From JAPLMW01 sp964619675 (lineage in GTDB: Bacteria > Planctomycetota > Phycisphaerae > Sedimentisphaerales > UBA12454): a DNA stretch of 64,000 nucleotides. Of this stretch, positions 25,450 through 34,072 are shown in pieces. The notes beneath the pieces are model-generated. The model ran no database searches, had not been told where the DNA came from, and worked only from the letters and a program-made list of their open reading frames with translations. The first letter of the stretch is position 1, and each line of letters begins with the position of its first letter. The stretch lies in the NCBI GenBank assembly GCA_964619675.1, contig CAZUEO010000007.1, forward strand, positions 1 through 64,000, read 5' to 3'. The position numbers were made by a program, and so were the translations under genes.

Positions 25450-26634
25450 TTATTCAAAAATTCCGCATACTTTGCTGAGCTCATCAACGGTAGTAACTGA
25501 CTCGCTGATTAATCGTTTGCCGTCGGCAAGCATATTCGTATGCCCCTGCTCCTTAAGCAGCGTTTCGAGTTTTTCGAGGTCGGTTTTTTGTGCAATTGCT
25601 TTTCTAAGCTCGCTGTTAAGCTCGACAATTTCTGAAATCAATACCCTGCCTTTATAGCCGGTATCCAGGCAATCTTTGCAGCCGGCAGCCTCAAAAAATC
25701 CGGTTTTTTCACTTTTCTTTTTACATTTATTACAGAGTTTTCTCACAAGCCTTTGATTTAAAATAGCACAAACGCTCGATGTTACCTGATAAGGTTCAAT
25801 ACCCATTTCGAGCAGTCGCAGGAAACCCGCCGCAGGCGTTCCACTGTGCATTGTGCTCATTAAGAAGTGTCCTGTAAGAGCAGCTTCAATTGCAATTCTT
25901 GCCGTTTCTGCATCGCGTATTTCACCAATCATCAGAACCTGCGGGTCCTGCCTGAGCAGTGACCTCAGAGCCGTTGGAAAAGTCATTTGGCCGAAAGGCG
26001 TAATCTGTACCTGCGTAACGCCTTCGATTCTTATCTCGACGGGGTCTTCAAGTGCTACAATGCTTTTACCGGGAAAACTCTTCAGAATAAATCGCAGCAG
26101 CGCCGCCAGCGTTGTACTTTTACCGCTGCCCGCCGGGCCGGTAAGCAGAAGTAATCCCTGATTTTTAAAAGCGATGCTTTTGAGTGTTTTACATACAGGC
26201 CCTGAAAAACCTAATTGCCCTAGTTCTGTCAGATTTTTGTGCTGATAAAAAATCCTTACAATAGCTCTTTGTCCGTAAATTGTGGGAAATACCGCAAGCC
26301 TTTCATCGAGAACACCCTGACTATCGTGTCCGGTTATCTCGATTCGGCCTTCCTGCGGTATGTCGTTTCGATAAGTCAAAAGCCCGCCAAGCACTTTTAA
26401 TCTCGCAATAACATTTTCAGACAAAAACTTCGGCAGCTTTTCCACCGTCTTGAGAACGCCATCAAGCCGATATTTGACAATCAGTTCATTCTCCGTCGGC
26501 TCAAAGTGAATATCGCTTGCCCCTGTATTCATCGCCCCTTCCAGAAAACCATCAACTAAAACTGTAACATCCTGGGCTTTATTTTGAGGATTTTTAAGGT
26601 CTTTATTTTCGCTTTTCGTGTTCATTATTTTCAC
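25450..26634 (-). CDS. gspE: Type II secretion/pilus assembly ATPase, short GspE
   Basis: 394 residues. It has the GspE core: GASDIHFEPTE, Walker A GPAGSGKST, Asp box ALEDPVE, Walker B VLMIGEIRD, the His box TMHSGTPA and a tetracysteine zinc motif (CNKC...CKDC). The usual N-terminal domain that docks to the inner-membrane partner is missing; the family norm is about 500-570 residues. The longest frame starts at GTG 26634; ATG 26625 three codons later is equally possible. It powers pseudopilin assembly and is the first gene of the operon. Confidence 0.9.
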   Translation of the reverse strand: MKIMNTKSENKDLKNPQNKAQDVTVLVDGFLEGAMNTGASDIHFEPTENELIVKYRLDGVLKTVEKLPKFLSENVIARLKVLGGLLTYRNDIPQEGRIEITGHDSQGVLDERLAVFPTIYGQRAIVRIFYQHKNLTELGQLGFSGPVCKTLKSIAFKNQGLLLLTGPAGSGKSTTLAALLRFILKSFPGKSIVALEDPVEIRIEGVTQVQITPFGQMTFPTALRSLLRQDPQVLMIGEIRDAETARIAIEAALTGHFLMSTMHSGTPAAGFLRLLEMGIEPYQVTSSVCAILNQRLVRKLCNKCKKKSEKTGFFEAAGCKDCLDTGYKGRVLISEIVELNSELRKAIAQKTDLEKLETLLKEQGHTNMLADGKRLISESVTTVDELSKVCGIFE

Positions 26635-26643
26635 AATTATAGC

Positions 26644-26765
26644 GTTCTCTATAGAGATAGACGCGTATTTGCCCAGAATGTTAGCTGCTAAATCAAACTT
26701 TTTTTGAATTTTTTAAAGATTTTAGATAACATAAGAGTATTCTGTACGTCTTTTTTATAGAGAAC
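26644..26765. promoter_or_regulatory. Shared inverted motif between gspE and the ECF sigma gene
   Basis: GTTCTCTATA at 26644-26653 is the exact complement of TATAGAGAAC at 26756-26765, so both divergent genes carry TATAGAGAAC just before their start (4 bases before the sigma start, 10-19 bases before gspE starts). The left copy also lies in the perfect palindrome TCTCTATAGAGA (26646-26657). It may be an operator or the -10 part of a sigma-dependent promoter. Confidence 0.6.
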
Positions 26766-26769
26766 ATCG

Positions 26770-27324
26770 ATGATAAGCAAGGCGGAAAGTTACAGGCTGT
26801 TATGGGATTTTGCCCTGCCTGAGTCGCTGACTGCGTCTGGGAAATGGGTGCTGGGTGCAATGCAGTCTTACGGTCCTGAACTTATTACGATGTTATGGCG
26901 GATACTCGGCAATGAGCAGGACGTTTGCGATGCGTACCAGGACACATTTTTACATCTGGTTCACTATGAAAACGGCATCAAGCCTCGCAACATCAAGGCA
27001 TATCTTTTCCGCTCAGCAAGCAACACAGCAATTTCAATCTTAAGGCACCGGCTTATCGAACGAAAAAATCTGCCTCAAATCGCCGCTACCGCCAGAACTG
27101 AAACGATAGCGAATGATTTGGATTCGAACCATTTGCAGCAGCAGCTTCGATACAACATTGCCCGACTGCCTCAATATTTGCGGGACGTCATTGCTTTGCA
27201 TGATTTAGCTGAATTTCCGTATGCACAAGTGGCAAAAATACTCTCAATAACCGAAATCAGTGCAAGAGTTTACAGACACAAGGCGATACAATTATTAGCG
27301 GTATGGATGAATAAGGAAGAGTAA
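26770..27324 (+). CDS. ECF-type RNA polymerase sigma factor
   Basis: 184 residues. Region 2 is at about 35-95 (QDVCDAYQDTFLHLVHYE, IKAYLFRSASNTAISILR) and region 4 at about 125-180 (LPQYLRDVIALHDLAEFPYAQVAKILSITEISARVYRHKA). It lacks sigma domains 1 and 3, typical of group IV. The next gene, three bases downstream, encodes a membrane-anchored zinc-finger protein, the usual anti-sigma arrangement. It diverges from the pseudopilin operon and shares a motif with it. Confidence 0.88.
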   Translation: MISKAESYRLLWDFALPESLTASGKWVLGAMQSYGPELITMLWRILGNEQDVCDAYQDTFLHLVHYENGIKPRNIKAYLFRSASNTAISILRHRLIERKNLPQIAATARTETIANDLDSNHLQQQLRYNIARLPQYLRDVIALHDLAEFPYAQVAKILSITEISARVYRHKAIQLLAVWMNKEE

Positions 27325-27327
27325 AAA

Positions 27328-27819
27328 ATGAAAAACAAAAAAACAACAAACTGTAAGGATATAAGAAGTCGGCTGAATAAAATAATCGCGAGCTGCATAA
27401 GTCTTGACGCAGCCTGGGTTCAAAATCATATCGTCAAATGTCCTAAATGCCAGAAGCGGTTTTCCTCCGTCGGCAAAGTATATCTGGCACTGTCGCTTTT
27501 AAAAGCCAGACCGCATCAGCTTGATTTATTAAAGCAGGCTAACGTCCAGACGATTGATACTCTCGCTCATTCTTTACGCCGGCATCATAAGGCCGATAAA
27601 TTGAAAATTGCCCGCCCTGAGCCGAAATTTATCGAAAGACTGTCTCTATTGAGAGGTTCGCTGGTCAATACGGCAGCCTGTATCGCGATTCTGTTTCTTG
27701 CAAAAACGGGAATTTTCAATTCGATGGAAAAATTCCAGGCCGACAGTCAAAAGGTAATTAAGAATTACTATCAAAAACAGGTAGGCCAGGAGCTTTCGGA
27801 TGAGATTTTCTCAAGCTGA
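27328..27819 (+). CDS. Probable zinc-finger anti-sigma factor
   Basis: 163 residues. The N-terminal domain has an anti-sigma-like HxxxCPxC site (HIVKCPKC, residues 34-41) plus an earlier Cys at 9 or 23. One membrane helix lies at about 110-127 (VNTAACIAILFLAKTG), with a C-terminal tail outside. It is translationally close to the ECF gene. Its last nine bases overlap the 3' end of the convergent Nudix-type gene. The role is assigned from context and motif. Confidence 0.72.
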   Translation: MKNKKTTNCKDIRSRLNKIIASCISLDAAWVQNHIVKCPKCQKRFSSVGKVYLALSLLKARPHQLDLLKQANVQTIDTLAHSLRRHHKADKLKIARPEPKFIERLSLLRGSLVNTAACIAILFLAKTGIFNSMEKFQADSQKVIKNYYQKQVGQELSDEIFSS

Positions 27820-28443
27820 TTTTCTGCGTTTTGCCATTTCCTCAAGGCCGCCCAGGCACAGACTCGACCATGTTTCCATAGTATCTTTAACCTGTTGCAG
27901 CTCTGCCGGCGTCATAAAGGCCATCTGTGTAATCATTTGTTCTTTCCTGCTGACCTTCGGCTCAGCCAGAGTCCAAAAGTGAACTATGCCAAGGTGCACG
28001 CTTCCGACCTCGTTGGATTCGTCATTGAGCAGTGCAACTATGCAATCAGTATGGCTCGTTTCAATGGATATTTCCTCCGCTACTTCCCGCTCAACTGCAG
28101 CGCGATAAGCTTCGTAAAAATTAGTGAACAGCGGTAAATCCCAGTCAATCGGATTTATATGACCGCCTATCCCGATTGACCTTTTTGCGACAAGCCGTTT
28201 TTCGCCGGCGCGAGCCCCTCTGATATAAGAAAGATATTTGCCGTTGTGGCTCATAATTACATAAGGAATAAGCTGCTTGAAGGATGGGTCTTTTTCAACC
28301 TGCGACCTTAACATAAATCTTGGAACGCCCGAATTAAAAAACTCTTTGATATATTTATCTACATCAAATTGCAAACCCTGGAACGTCCCGACATTTTCAA
28401 AAACTTTTCGCTCGACAACTAATACCTGCTCCTGCTCTGCCAT
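27811..28443 (-). CDS. Predicted Nudix-type phosphoesterase
   Basis: 210 residues resembling the COG4112 group: YVIMSHNGKYLSYIRG, then SIGIGGHINPIDWDLP and an extended box YEAYRAAVEREVAEEI. The Nudix box has its GG start and REVAEE helix, but a longer insertion than usual sits between them. It probably hydrolyses a nucleoside-diphosphate-linked substrate, which cannot be named. It starts directly after gatB stops on the same strand. Confidence 0.8.
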   Translation of the reverse strand: MAEQEQVLVVERKVFENVGTFQGLQFDVDKYIKEFFNSGVPRFMLRSQVEKDPSFKQLIPYVIMSHNGKYLSYIRGARAGEKRLVAKRSIGIGGHINPIDWDLPLFTNFYEAYRAAVEREVAEEISIETSHTDCIVALLNDESNEVGSVHLGIVHFWTLAEPKVSRKEQMITQMAFMTPAELQQVKDTMETWSSLCLGGLEEMAKRRKSA

Positions 28444-29916
28444 TTAGATTCCTTTGTTTAATTTCGAGTTTAGGATTTTCGCAACCACCTGCGGATTTGC
28501 CGTACCTTTGGTTTTTTGCATTACCTGACCCATTAAAAAGCCGTGCGCCTTTTTGCTTTTCTTGTCGCCGCTTTTGACGTCGCGAGCAGCTTGCGGATTC
28601 GACGCTATTACCTTATCAACAATCTTTCCAAGCTCGCCTTCATCGTTTTTCTGAAGAAGATTTAAACTTTCTGCAATCTGTTGCGGAGAATTTTTGCTTT
28701 CCATCATTTTCTCAAATATTGTAACAGAAGCGGTAGCGCTTATCTGCCCTGTTTCAACCATCCCGGCAAGCTCAGCAAGTCTTTGCGGGCTTATTCCGAG
28801 CTCTGACACCTTGTAGCCTTTCTCGTTTGCGATTTTCAAGCCTGTTTGTGTGATAAGATTACAAACCCTCTTCGCATCGCCGCCCGCCTTTACAGCATTG
28901 TCAAAATACTCTGCCGTCGTCCTATCGGCCGTCAATACGCCGGCATCGTAATCGCTTAAACCATAACCGCTGACAAAGCGTTCCTGCATCGTCAAAGGCA
29001 ATTCACAAAGTTCAGCTTTAATTTCTGCCAGCCATTTTTCATTTATCACAACCGGCACTAAATCGGGGTCGGGAAAATATCTATAATCATGTGCCTCTTC
29101 CTTCTCCCTTTGCAGAACAGTTACTTCTCGTACATCATCCCAGCCGAAGGTCTTTTTATTGCCGCTCTGTAACACTATGCCGCTTTCGAGAAACTCGTCA
29201 AGCTGCCTTCGTACCTCAAATACCGCGCTTTTTTCAAGTACCTTGAAGCTGTTCAGGTTTTTTATTTCCGTTATCGGCGTTTTGTATTCGGTATCGTCTT
29301 TTTTAATATGCAGATTGACGTTCGGCTCAAACCGCATATGTCCCTTTTGCATATCCGCTTCAGAAACGCCGAGAAACCGTACAATCCTCTGCAGCTCAAT
29401 CGCAAGCAGTTTTACTTCTTCAGCGCTGTTTATATCCGGCTCAGTTACAATCTCCAATAGTGGCGTGCCCGCCCTATTAAGGTCAACCTGCGAGCAATTC
29501 TCAGCAGTGTGCAGATTTTTTCCCGCATCCTCCTCCAGATGCACCCTCCTGATTCTGACTTTTTTTACTTTGCCGTCCGGCAGCGGGATTCCAATAAAGC
29601 CGTTCGAGCCGATCGGCAAATCGTACTGGCTGATTTGGTAATTCTTCGGCAAATCGGGATAGTAATAACTTTTTCTGTCCCATTTGGTAAATTCCGCGAT
29701 TTTGCAGTTAATCGCGACCGCCGTAAGAATCGCAAATTCAACCGCCTGCCTGTTCATCACCGGCAGCGCGCCCGGCAAGCCAAGACATACCGGACAAACC
29801 CTGCTGTTCGGCTGAGCGGCAAATATAAGTTCACATCCGCAGAACATCTTCGTCCGCGTCGCAAGCTGCACGTGAATTTCAAGTCCCACAATTATCTTAT
29901 AATCAACATTTGCCAT
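28444..29916 (-). CDS. gatB: Asp/Glu-tRNA amidotransferase subunit B
   Basis: 490 residues. The N-terminal catalytic kinase-like domain has YKIIVGLEIHVQL, FCGCEL, CPVCLGLPGALPVMN and the zinc cysteines. The C-terminal tail is a YqeY-like helical domain (GELGKIVDKVIASNP...GFLMGQVMQKTKG). GatB phosphorylates the glutamate or aspartate on mischarged tRNA for amidation, using ammonia from GatA. The start overlaps the gatA stop by one base. Confidence 0.97.
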   Translation of the reverse strand: MANVDYKIIVGLEIHVQLATRTKMFCGCELIFAAQPNSRVCPVCLGLPGALPVMNRQAVEFAILTAVAINCKIAEFTKWDRKSYYYPDLPKNYQISQYDLPIGSNGFIGIPLPDGKVKKVRIRRVHLEEDAGKNLHTAENCSQVDLNRAGTPLLEIVTEPDINSAEEVKLLAIELQRIVRFLGVSEADMQKGHMRFEPNVNLHIKKDDTEYKTPITEIKNLNSFKVLEKSAVFEVRRQLDEFLESGIVLQSGNKKTFGWDDVREVTVLQREKEEAHDYRYFPDPDLVPVVINEKWLAEIKAELCELPLTMQERFVSGYGLSDYDAGVLTADRTTAEYFDNAVKAGGDAKRVCNLITQTGLKIANEKGYKVSELGISPQRLAELAGMVETGQISATASVTIFEKMMESKNSPQQIAESLNLLQKNDEGELGKIVDKVIASNPQAARDVKSGDKKSKKAHGFLMGQVMQKTKGTANPQVVAKILNSKLNKGI

Positions 29917-31355
29917 TAATCCGCCTTCTCGAACATTCGAGCTATTCGAAGCAGTTTATCTTCCGCAAATGCCGACGCTATAATCTGCAATCCTATCGGC
30001 AATTTATTTTTATCGAACCCGCAGGGAATACTAATGGCCGGCACCCCTGCAAGATTGACAGCAATGGTATAAACATCCGAAAGATACATCTGCAATGGGT
30101 CTGCCGTTTTTTCGCCGATTTTAAAAGCAGTTGTAGGGCTTGTCGGCATTATGATACAATCAGCTTTTTCAAACGCAGCGGTAAAATCGCCGCGGATAAG
30201 ATTTCGCACCTTAAGCGCTTTTAAATAATACGCATCATAATAGCCGCTTGAAAGCGCGTAAGTGCCGAGCATAATCCGTCTTTTGACTTCCGCACCGAGC
30301 GCCTCGTTCCGCGATTTGGTATACACCTCAATATAGTCTGCCGGTCTTGCAGTTCTGTATCCGTAATGCACGCCGTCGTAGCGGGCAAGATTGCTCGACG
30401 CCTCAGCGGTGGCGATTAAATAATACGCTGCTATCGCATATTCGAAGTGCGGCATCTTTATTTCGACAATTTCAGCGCCAAGTTCCTTATAAACCTCGAC
30501 TGCACTTTTAATTGCATTGACAACTTCGCCGTCGGCCCCTTCAAACAACTGCGGCACAACAGCAATTTTTAACCCTGTCACAGGTCGGTTGATTTTTTCA
30601 AGCCAGTCGCAAAGCGGCGCCATTTTCTCATCAACGCTGGTACTGTCTTTCTCATCGTGCCCCGCTATAACATTAAGCATCAAGGCACAATCTTCAATAT
30701 TTTTTGTCAGCGGCCCAATCTGGTCGAGGCTTGAGCCATACGCTACAAGCCCGTATCTTGACACTCTTCCGTAAGTAGGTTTTAAACCCACAACGCCGCA
30801 AAAGCTTGCCGGCTGTCTGATTGAGCCGCCAGTGTCGCTTCCCATCGCCGCAAAGCACATTTTTGCCGCTACCGCAGCAGCCGAACCGCCGCTGCTGCCG
30901 CCCGGCACACGCGAAGAGTCCCACGGATTGACCGTCTTTTTAAGATCTGAATTTTCAGTGCTTGAGCCCATCGCAAATTCATCGAGATTTGTCTTGCCGA
31001 TAATGATAGCATCGGCGGCAAGCAGTTTTTCAATTACCGTTGCATTGTAAGGTGAACGGAAATTTTTGAGCATCTTCGATGCGCAGGTGGTCGTTCCGAA
31101 TGTCGTGCACATATTGTCTTTAACGGCCATCGGCACACCTGCAAGAGCGCCGACAGGTTCACCTTTACCGATTTTCTCATCAATCTCCTTTGCTTTTACC
31201 AAAGCATCTTTTTTAAAGGTGTCCAAAAACGCGCCGATTTTAGCATCGTGTTTTTCAATCTGTTCAAATACCGCTTCTGTTGCATCAGCACTTTTGACGC
31301 TGCCATTCTTGATTCCATTTCGCAACTGTAACGCAGTTAAATCAGTTAAATTCAT
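29916..31355 (-). CDS. gatA: Asp/Glu-tRNA amidotransferase subunit A
   Basis: 479 residues of the amidase-signature family. The Ser-cisSer-Lys triad is visible as Lys in AVKDN, the cis-Ser in GSDTGGSIRQPA and the nucleophile in PGGSSGGSAAAVAA. GatA releases ammonia from glutamine for the amidation in GatB. It follows gatC without a gap, so gatCAB is one translationally linked unit. Presence of the trio suggests indirect Gln- or Asn-tRNA formation. Confidence 0.97.
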   Translation of the reverse strand: MNLTDLTALQLRNGIKNGSVKSADATEAVFEQIEKHDAKIGAFLDTFKKDALVKAKEIDEKIGKGEPVGALAGVPMAVKDNMCTTFGTTTCASKMLKNFRSPYNATVIEKLLAADAIIIGKTNLDEFAMGSSTENSDLKKTVNPWDSSRVPGGSSGGSAAAVAAKMCFAAMGSDTGGSIRQPASFCGVVGLKPTYGRVSRYGLVAYGSSLDQIGPLTKNIEDCALMLNVIAGHDEKDSTSVDEKMAPLCDWLEKINRPVTGLKIAVVPQLFEGADGEVVNAIKSAVEVYKELGAEIVEIKMPHFEYAIAAYYLIATAEASSNLARYDGVHYGYRTARPADYIEVYTKSRNEALGAEVKRRIMLGTYALSSGYYDAYYLKALKVRNLIRGDFTAAFEKADCIIMPTSPTTAFKIGEKTADPLQMYLSDVYTIAVNLAGVPAISIPCGFDKNKLPIGLQIIASAFAEDKLLRIARMFEKAD

Positions 31356-31667
31356 TTAAAAATCGCCGGTATCTTCCAGAATTTTCGGGACTATAAAAAA
31401 TTGTTCATCTTTATCAGGAGCGTTTGAAATCGTTTTTTCAGTGCCAAGCGATGGTTTAATTACATCATCTCTGAAGCAATTATTTACCGGCAGGCAATGC
31501 GCCAGCGGCTCGACATTTGCCGTATCAAGCTGGTTAAGCTTTTCCACATATTCAAGTATTGCACTTAGCTGAACGGCAAACTGAGCAATTTCAGCCTCGC
31601 TTAAAGCCAGCCTGGCAAGCTTGGCAACCTGTTTTACCTGCTCGATATCTATCTTTTTAGGACCCAT
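31356..31667 (-). CDS. gatC: Asp/Glu-tRNA amidotransferase subunit C
   Basis: 103 residues. The N-terminal helix pair (QVKQVAKLARLALSEAEI, LSAILEYVEKLNQLDTANVEP) and the RDDVIKPSL box are the GatC signature. The small subunit stabilises GatA-GatB. It is the first gene of the gatCAB unit. Confidence 0.95.
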   Translation of the reverse strand: MGPKKIDIEQVKQVAKLARLALSEAEIAQFAVQLSAILEYVEKLNQLDTANVEPLAHCLPVNNCFRDDVIKPSLGTEKTISNAPDKDEQFFIVPKILEDTGDF

Positions 31668-31716
31668 AGTCTTTCCTGCTGCATACAGTACCCAATCGGT
31701 GATAATTTTTCAAGTA

Positions 31717-31745
31717 TTGACAACATTGTTTTATTAAAGTATTTT
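31717..31745 (+). promoter_or_regulatory. Promoter for the E2-like gene
   Basis: Consensus TTGACA (31717-31722), a 17-base spacer and TATTTT (31740-31745); AGGAAA precedes the ATG at 31776. Confidence 0.7.
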
Positions 31746-31775
31746 CACTGAAATTAATTAAAATAGGAAATAAAT

Positions 31776-32831
31776 ATGGCAAAGGAAATCAAGCTGCCGC
31801 GGCTCGGCGAAACGATGGAAGAAGGGATTATTGTAAACTGCCTGGTCAAAGTCGGTCAGAAAGTCAAAAAAGGCGATTATTTATTTGAAATTGAAACCGA
31901 TAAGGCGACATTCGAGATGGAATCGCCCGAAGAAGGTTTTGTAAAAGTAATCGTTGCCCAACCGGGCCGGACCCTGTCGGTCGGAGATATCCTTTTAGTC
32001 CTTGGCGATGAAAATGAAAAAATTAACACAGAAAAAACCGCCAATAAAAAAACAACTGCCGACACACCGGCTGAAAGAACACCAACAGAAAAAATATCGC
32101 AGGCTGATTTAACTGCCGCTGCACAAAATTCAACCGGCTACAAGCTCGGCCAAAAAGTGCCGCTAAGCAGAATAGCTAAAATCACTGCTGAAAAAATGCT
32201 CCAGTCAAAACGCGAGAAACCCTGTTTTTATCTTAATATCACCGTTGATGTAACTGAACTTACCGCGTATCGCGAGAGACTAAATAAATCAGCCGAGATT
32301 AAAATATCAATTAATGATTTTATAATTAGAGCTTTGGCACTTGGCCTTACACAATGGCCGATTATGACAGGCAAGCTCGAAAGCGATAATATTCTGCTTG
32401 CCGATTCGATTGGCATAGGTCTTGCCACTACCATAAAAGGACAGATAGTTTTCCCCGTCATCAAGAATGTCGACAAAAAAAATCTCACTCAGATTGCACA
32501 ATACCACATTGCCCTTATCGAGCGCACCGAAGCGGGAAAATTAACGCCGGACGACTTCGAAGACGGTTGTATCACCATAAGCAATCTCGGCCAGTTAGGC
32601 ATAGATTTATTTATTCCCATCGTCCAGCCGGGGCAGTGCAGCATTCTCGGCGTTGGAAAAATATCAGATACCTGCTTTTTGGAAAAAGACCATACTGTTG
32701 TGCACAAACTTATGAAAATGACGCTTGCCGTCGACCACAGGATAGCAAACGGCGCAGAAGCATCGCAATTTCTAAGCTGTGTCGGAAAACTATTAGAAGA
32801 CCCTCAAAGGCTGGTAGAGGAATCACTTTGA
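31776..32831 (+). CDS. Lone 2-oxoacid dehydrogenase E2-like acyltransferase
   Basis: 351 residues. A lipoyl domain (1-80) has the modified Lys in ETDKATFE. A Thr/Lys-rich linker (about 80-130) leads to the acyltransferase domain (about 140-345). The peripheral subunit-binding domain that normally holds E1 or E3 is not recognisable. The catalytic motif DHRxxDG reads DHRIANG, so His321 is kept but the Asp is Asn325. No E1 or E3 genes are adjacent. It may serve a complex encoded elsewhere or have another acyl-transfer role. Its end overlaps the convergent recO stop by nine bases. Confidence 0.85.
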   Translation: MAKEIKLPRLGETMEEGIIVNCLVKVGQKVKKGDYLFEIETDKATFEMESPEEGFVKVIVAQPGRTLSVGDILLVLGDENEKINTEKTANKKTTADTPAERTPTEKISQADLTAAAQNSTGYKLGQKVPLSRIAKITAEKMLQSKREKPCFYLNITVDVTELTAYRERLNKSAEIKISINDFIIRALALGLTQWPIMTGKLESDNILLADSIGIGLATTIKGQIVFPVIKNVDKKNLTQIAQYHIALIERTEAGKLTPDDFEDGCITISNLGQLGIDLFIPIVQPGQCSILGVGKISDTCFLEKDHTVVHKLMKMTLAVDHRIANGAEASQFLSCVGKLLEDPQRLVEESL

Positions 32832-33572
32832 GACGTTTACAAGTCTCAAAATCGTCAGTGCCGTCCTGGGCAGCCTTTCAAGGATGAACGTTTCATACTC
32901 AATCAAAAGATTTTGCATTTCAACAAGCGTTTTACTATCACAGCTTAAAACCTTTGCCGGCTGGTTCAAACACTTTGCACATTCGCTGCTTATCTTTTTT
33001 TTGTCAATAAAGGCAGATTCGCAGTCCCGGCAGACAAGGGCGCTAGCCGATGGGCTGAAGAAAAACTCTCGCCAGTCGTCGGCAAATTTTCTTTTGCAGT
33101 TCGCGCAGCAATCGCAAAGAGGTTTTGAGCCTGTTTTACCTAATAGTGCAAACTGAAAAATTATCAGATATGGTAAAATCTTATCATCGGGATTATCTTC
33201 AAGCCTCTGCAAAAAAACAACCGCTTCATTAAACATCGCAGGATGCGGGTCGAGCTCCTTGGTAAATAAATTCAGCAGCTCGCAGACAAAAAATGCACAG
33301 TTTAGTGCAAAAAGTCTCTTGCGCAGTGCAAATCCGAAAAAAGTCGGGTTAAACTCGGTCAGCGTTGCAAGTTTCTCACCGTCCCTGAAGGAAAAAACCA
33401 TATCGCCTGCGGAAAAAAGCTCAACCGGCCCGCCGAAAGGCGATTTGGGCCTCTTTGCGCCCTTGGCAATTACGTTCAGCTTACCCAAACAAGCGGTAAA
33501 AAAGGTAAGTATCTGAGAACTTTCAGAATAATCGGTCGTGCGAATACAAATGCCTTTGTCTTTTTTCAGCAT
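32823..33572 (-). CDS. recO: DNA repair protein RecO
   Basis: 249 residues. The N-terminal OB fold (GICIRTTDYSESSQILTFFTACLGKLNVIAKGAKRPKSPFGG) and helical C-terminal domain with a zinc site (CDCCANC...CRDC) fit RecO, which loads RecA with RecF/R and anneals SSB-coated strands. It is the last gene of the minus-strand purA-to-recO cluster. Confidence 0.93.
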   Translation of the reverse strand: MLKKDKGICIRTTDYSESSQILTFFTACLGKLNVIAKGAKRPKSPFGGPVELFSAGDMVFSFRDGEKLATLTEFNPTFFGFALRKRLFALNCAFFVCELLNLFTKELDPHPAMFNEAVVFLQRLEDNPDDKILPYLIIFQFALLGKTGSKPLCDCCANCKRKFADDWREFFFSPSASALVCRDCESAFIDKKKISSECAKCLNQPAKVLSCDSKTLVEMQNLLIEYETFILERLPRTALTILRLVNVSK

Positions 33573-33580
33573 TAAAGCCT

Positions 33581-34072
33581 CTATCCTCTGCGATTATATA
33601 CTATGCCGTAACCGAATTTTTGGAGTATCTCATCTTCGGTTTTGTGTATTTTCGCCGCTTTTTTCGCCGTGGAATCATCGAAACCAAGATTGTGAAGCAG
33701 GCCGTGCAGAAAATAAAGTGCAAGTTCCGACTGCAGCTTAAGCCCTCTTTTTTTCGCCTGCCGCCGAGCCTCTTCGGCGTTTACCGCAATGTCAAAAATC
33801 TTCAAACCCTTTGCAGCATCAGAAAGGTCAAAACTGATAACATCGGTAGCACCGCTTTTTTTCAGAAATTTACGATTCAGCCTCGTTATTTGGCGGTCAC
33901 CCAGAACAGCAAAATTTATATGAGCTTTTTTTGTCCCGAACCGCCAGGCAGTTTTTTGAACCATCTCAATCATCTTGTGGCGGTTAAAACGAACAGCATC
34001 ACAGCCAACATTTATATTAACTATGATACCGGATATGACGTTCTTATCAGGCGCCTTCTTTTTCATTCTCAT
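33581..34072 (-). CDS. ybeY: Endoribonuclease YbeY with an altered zinc ligand
   Basis: 163 residues. The fold is clear (INFAVLGDRQITRLNRKFLKKSGATDVISFDL; FDIAVNAEEARRQAKKRG; LYFLHGLLHNLGFDD). The family motif HGxLHLxGYDH normally supplies three zinc His. Here His123 and His127 are present, but the third position is Asp133. Aspartate can bind zinc, so activity may survive. YbeY matures 16S rRNA 3' ends and takes part in ribosome quality control. Its 5' end overlaps the 7TM-HD gene by 26 bases. Confidence 0.85.
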   Translation of the reverse strand: MRMKKKAPDKNVISGIIVNINVGCDAVRFNRHKMIEMVQKTAWRFGTKKAHINFAVLGDRQITRLNRKFLKKSGATDVISFDLSDAAKGLKIFDIAVNAEEARRQAKKRGLKLQSELALYFLHGLLHNLGFDDSTAKKAAKIHKTEDEILQKFGYGIVYNRRG

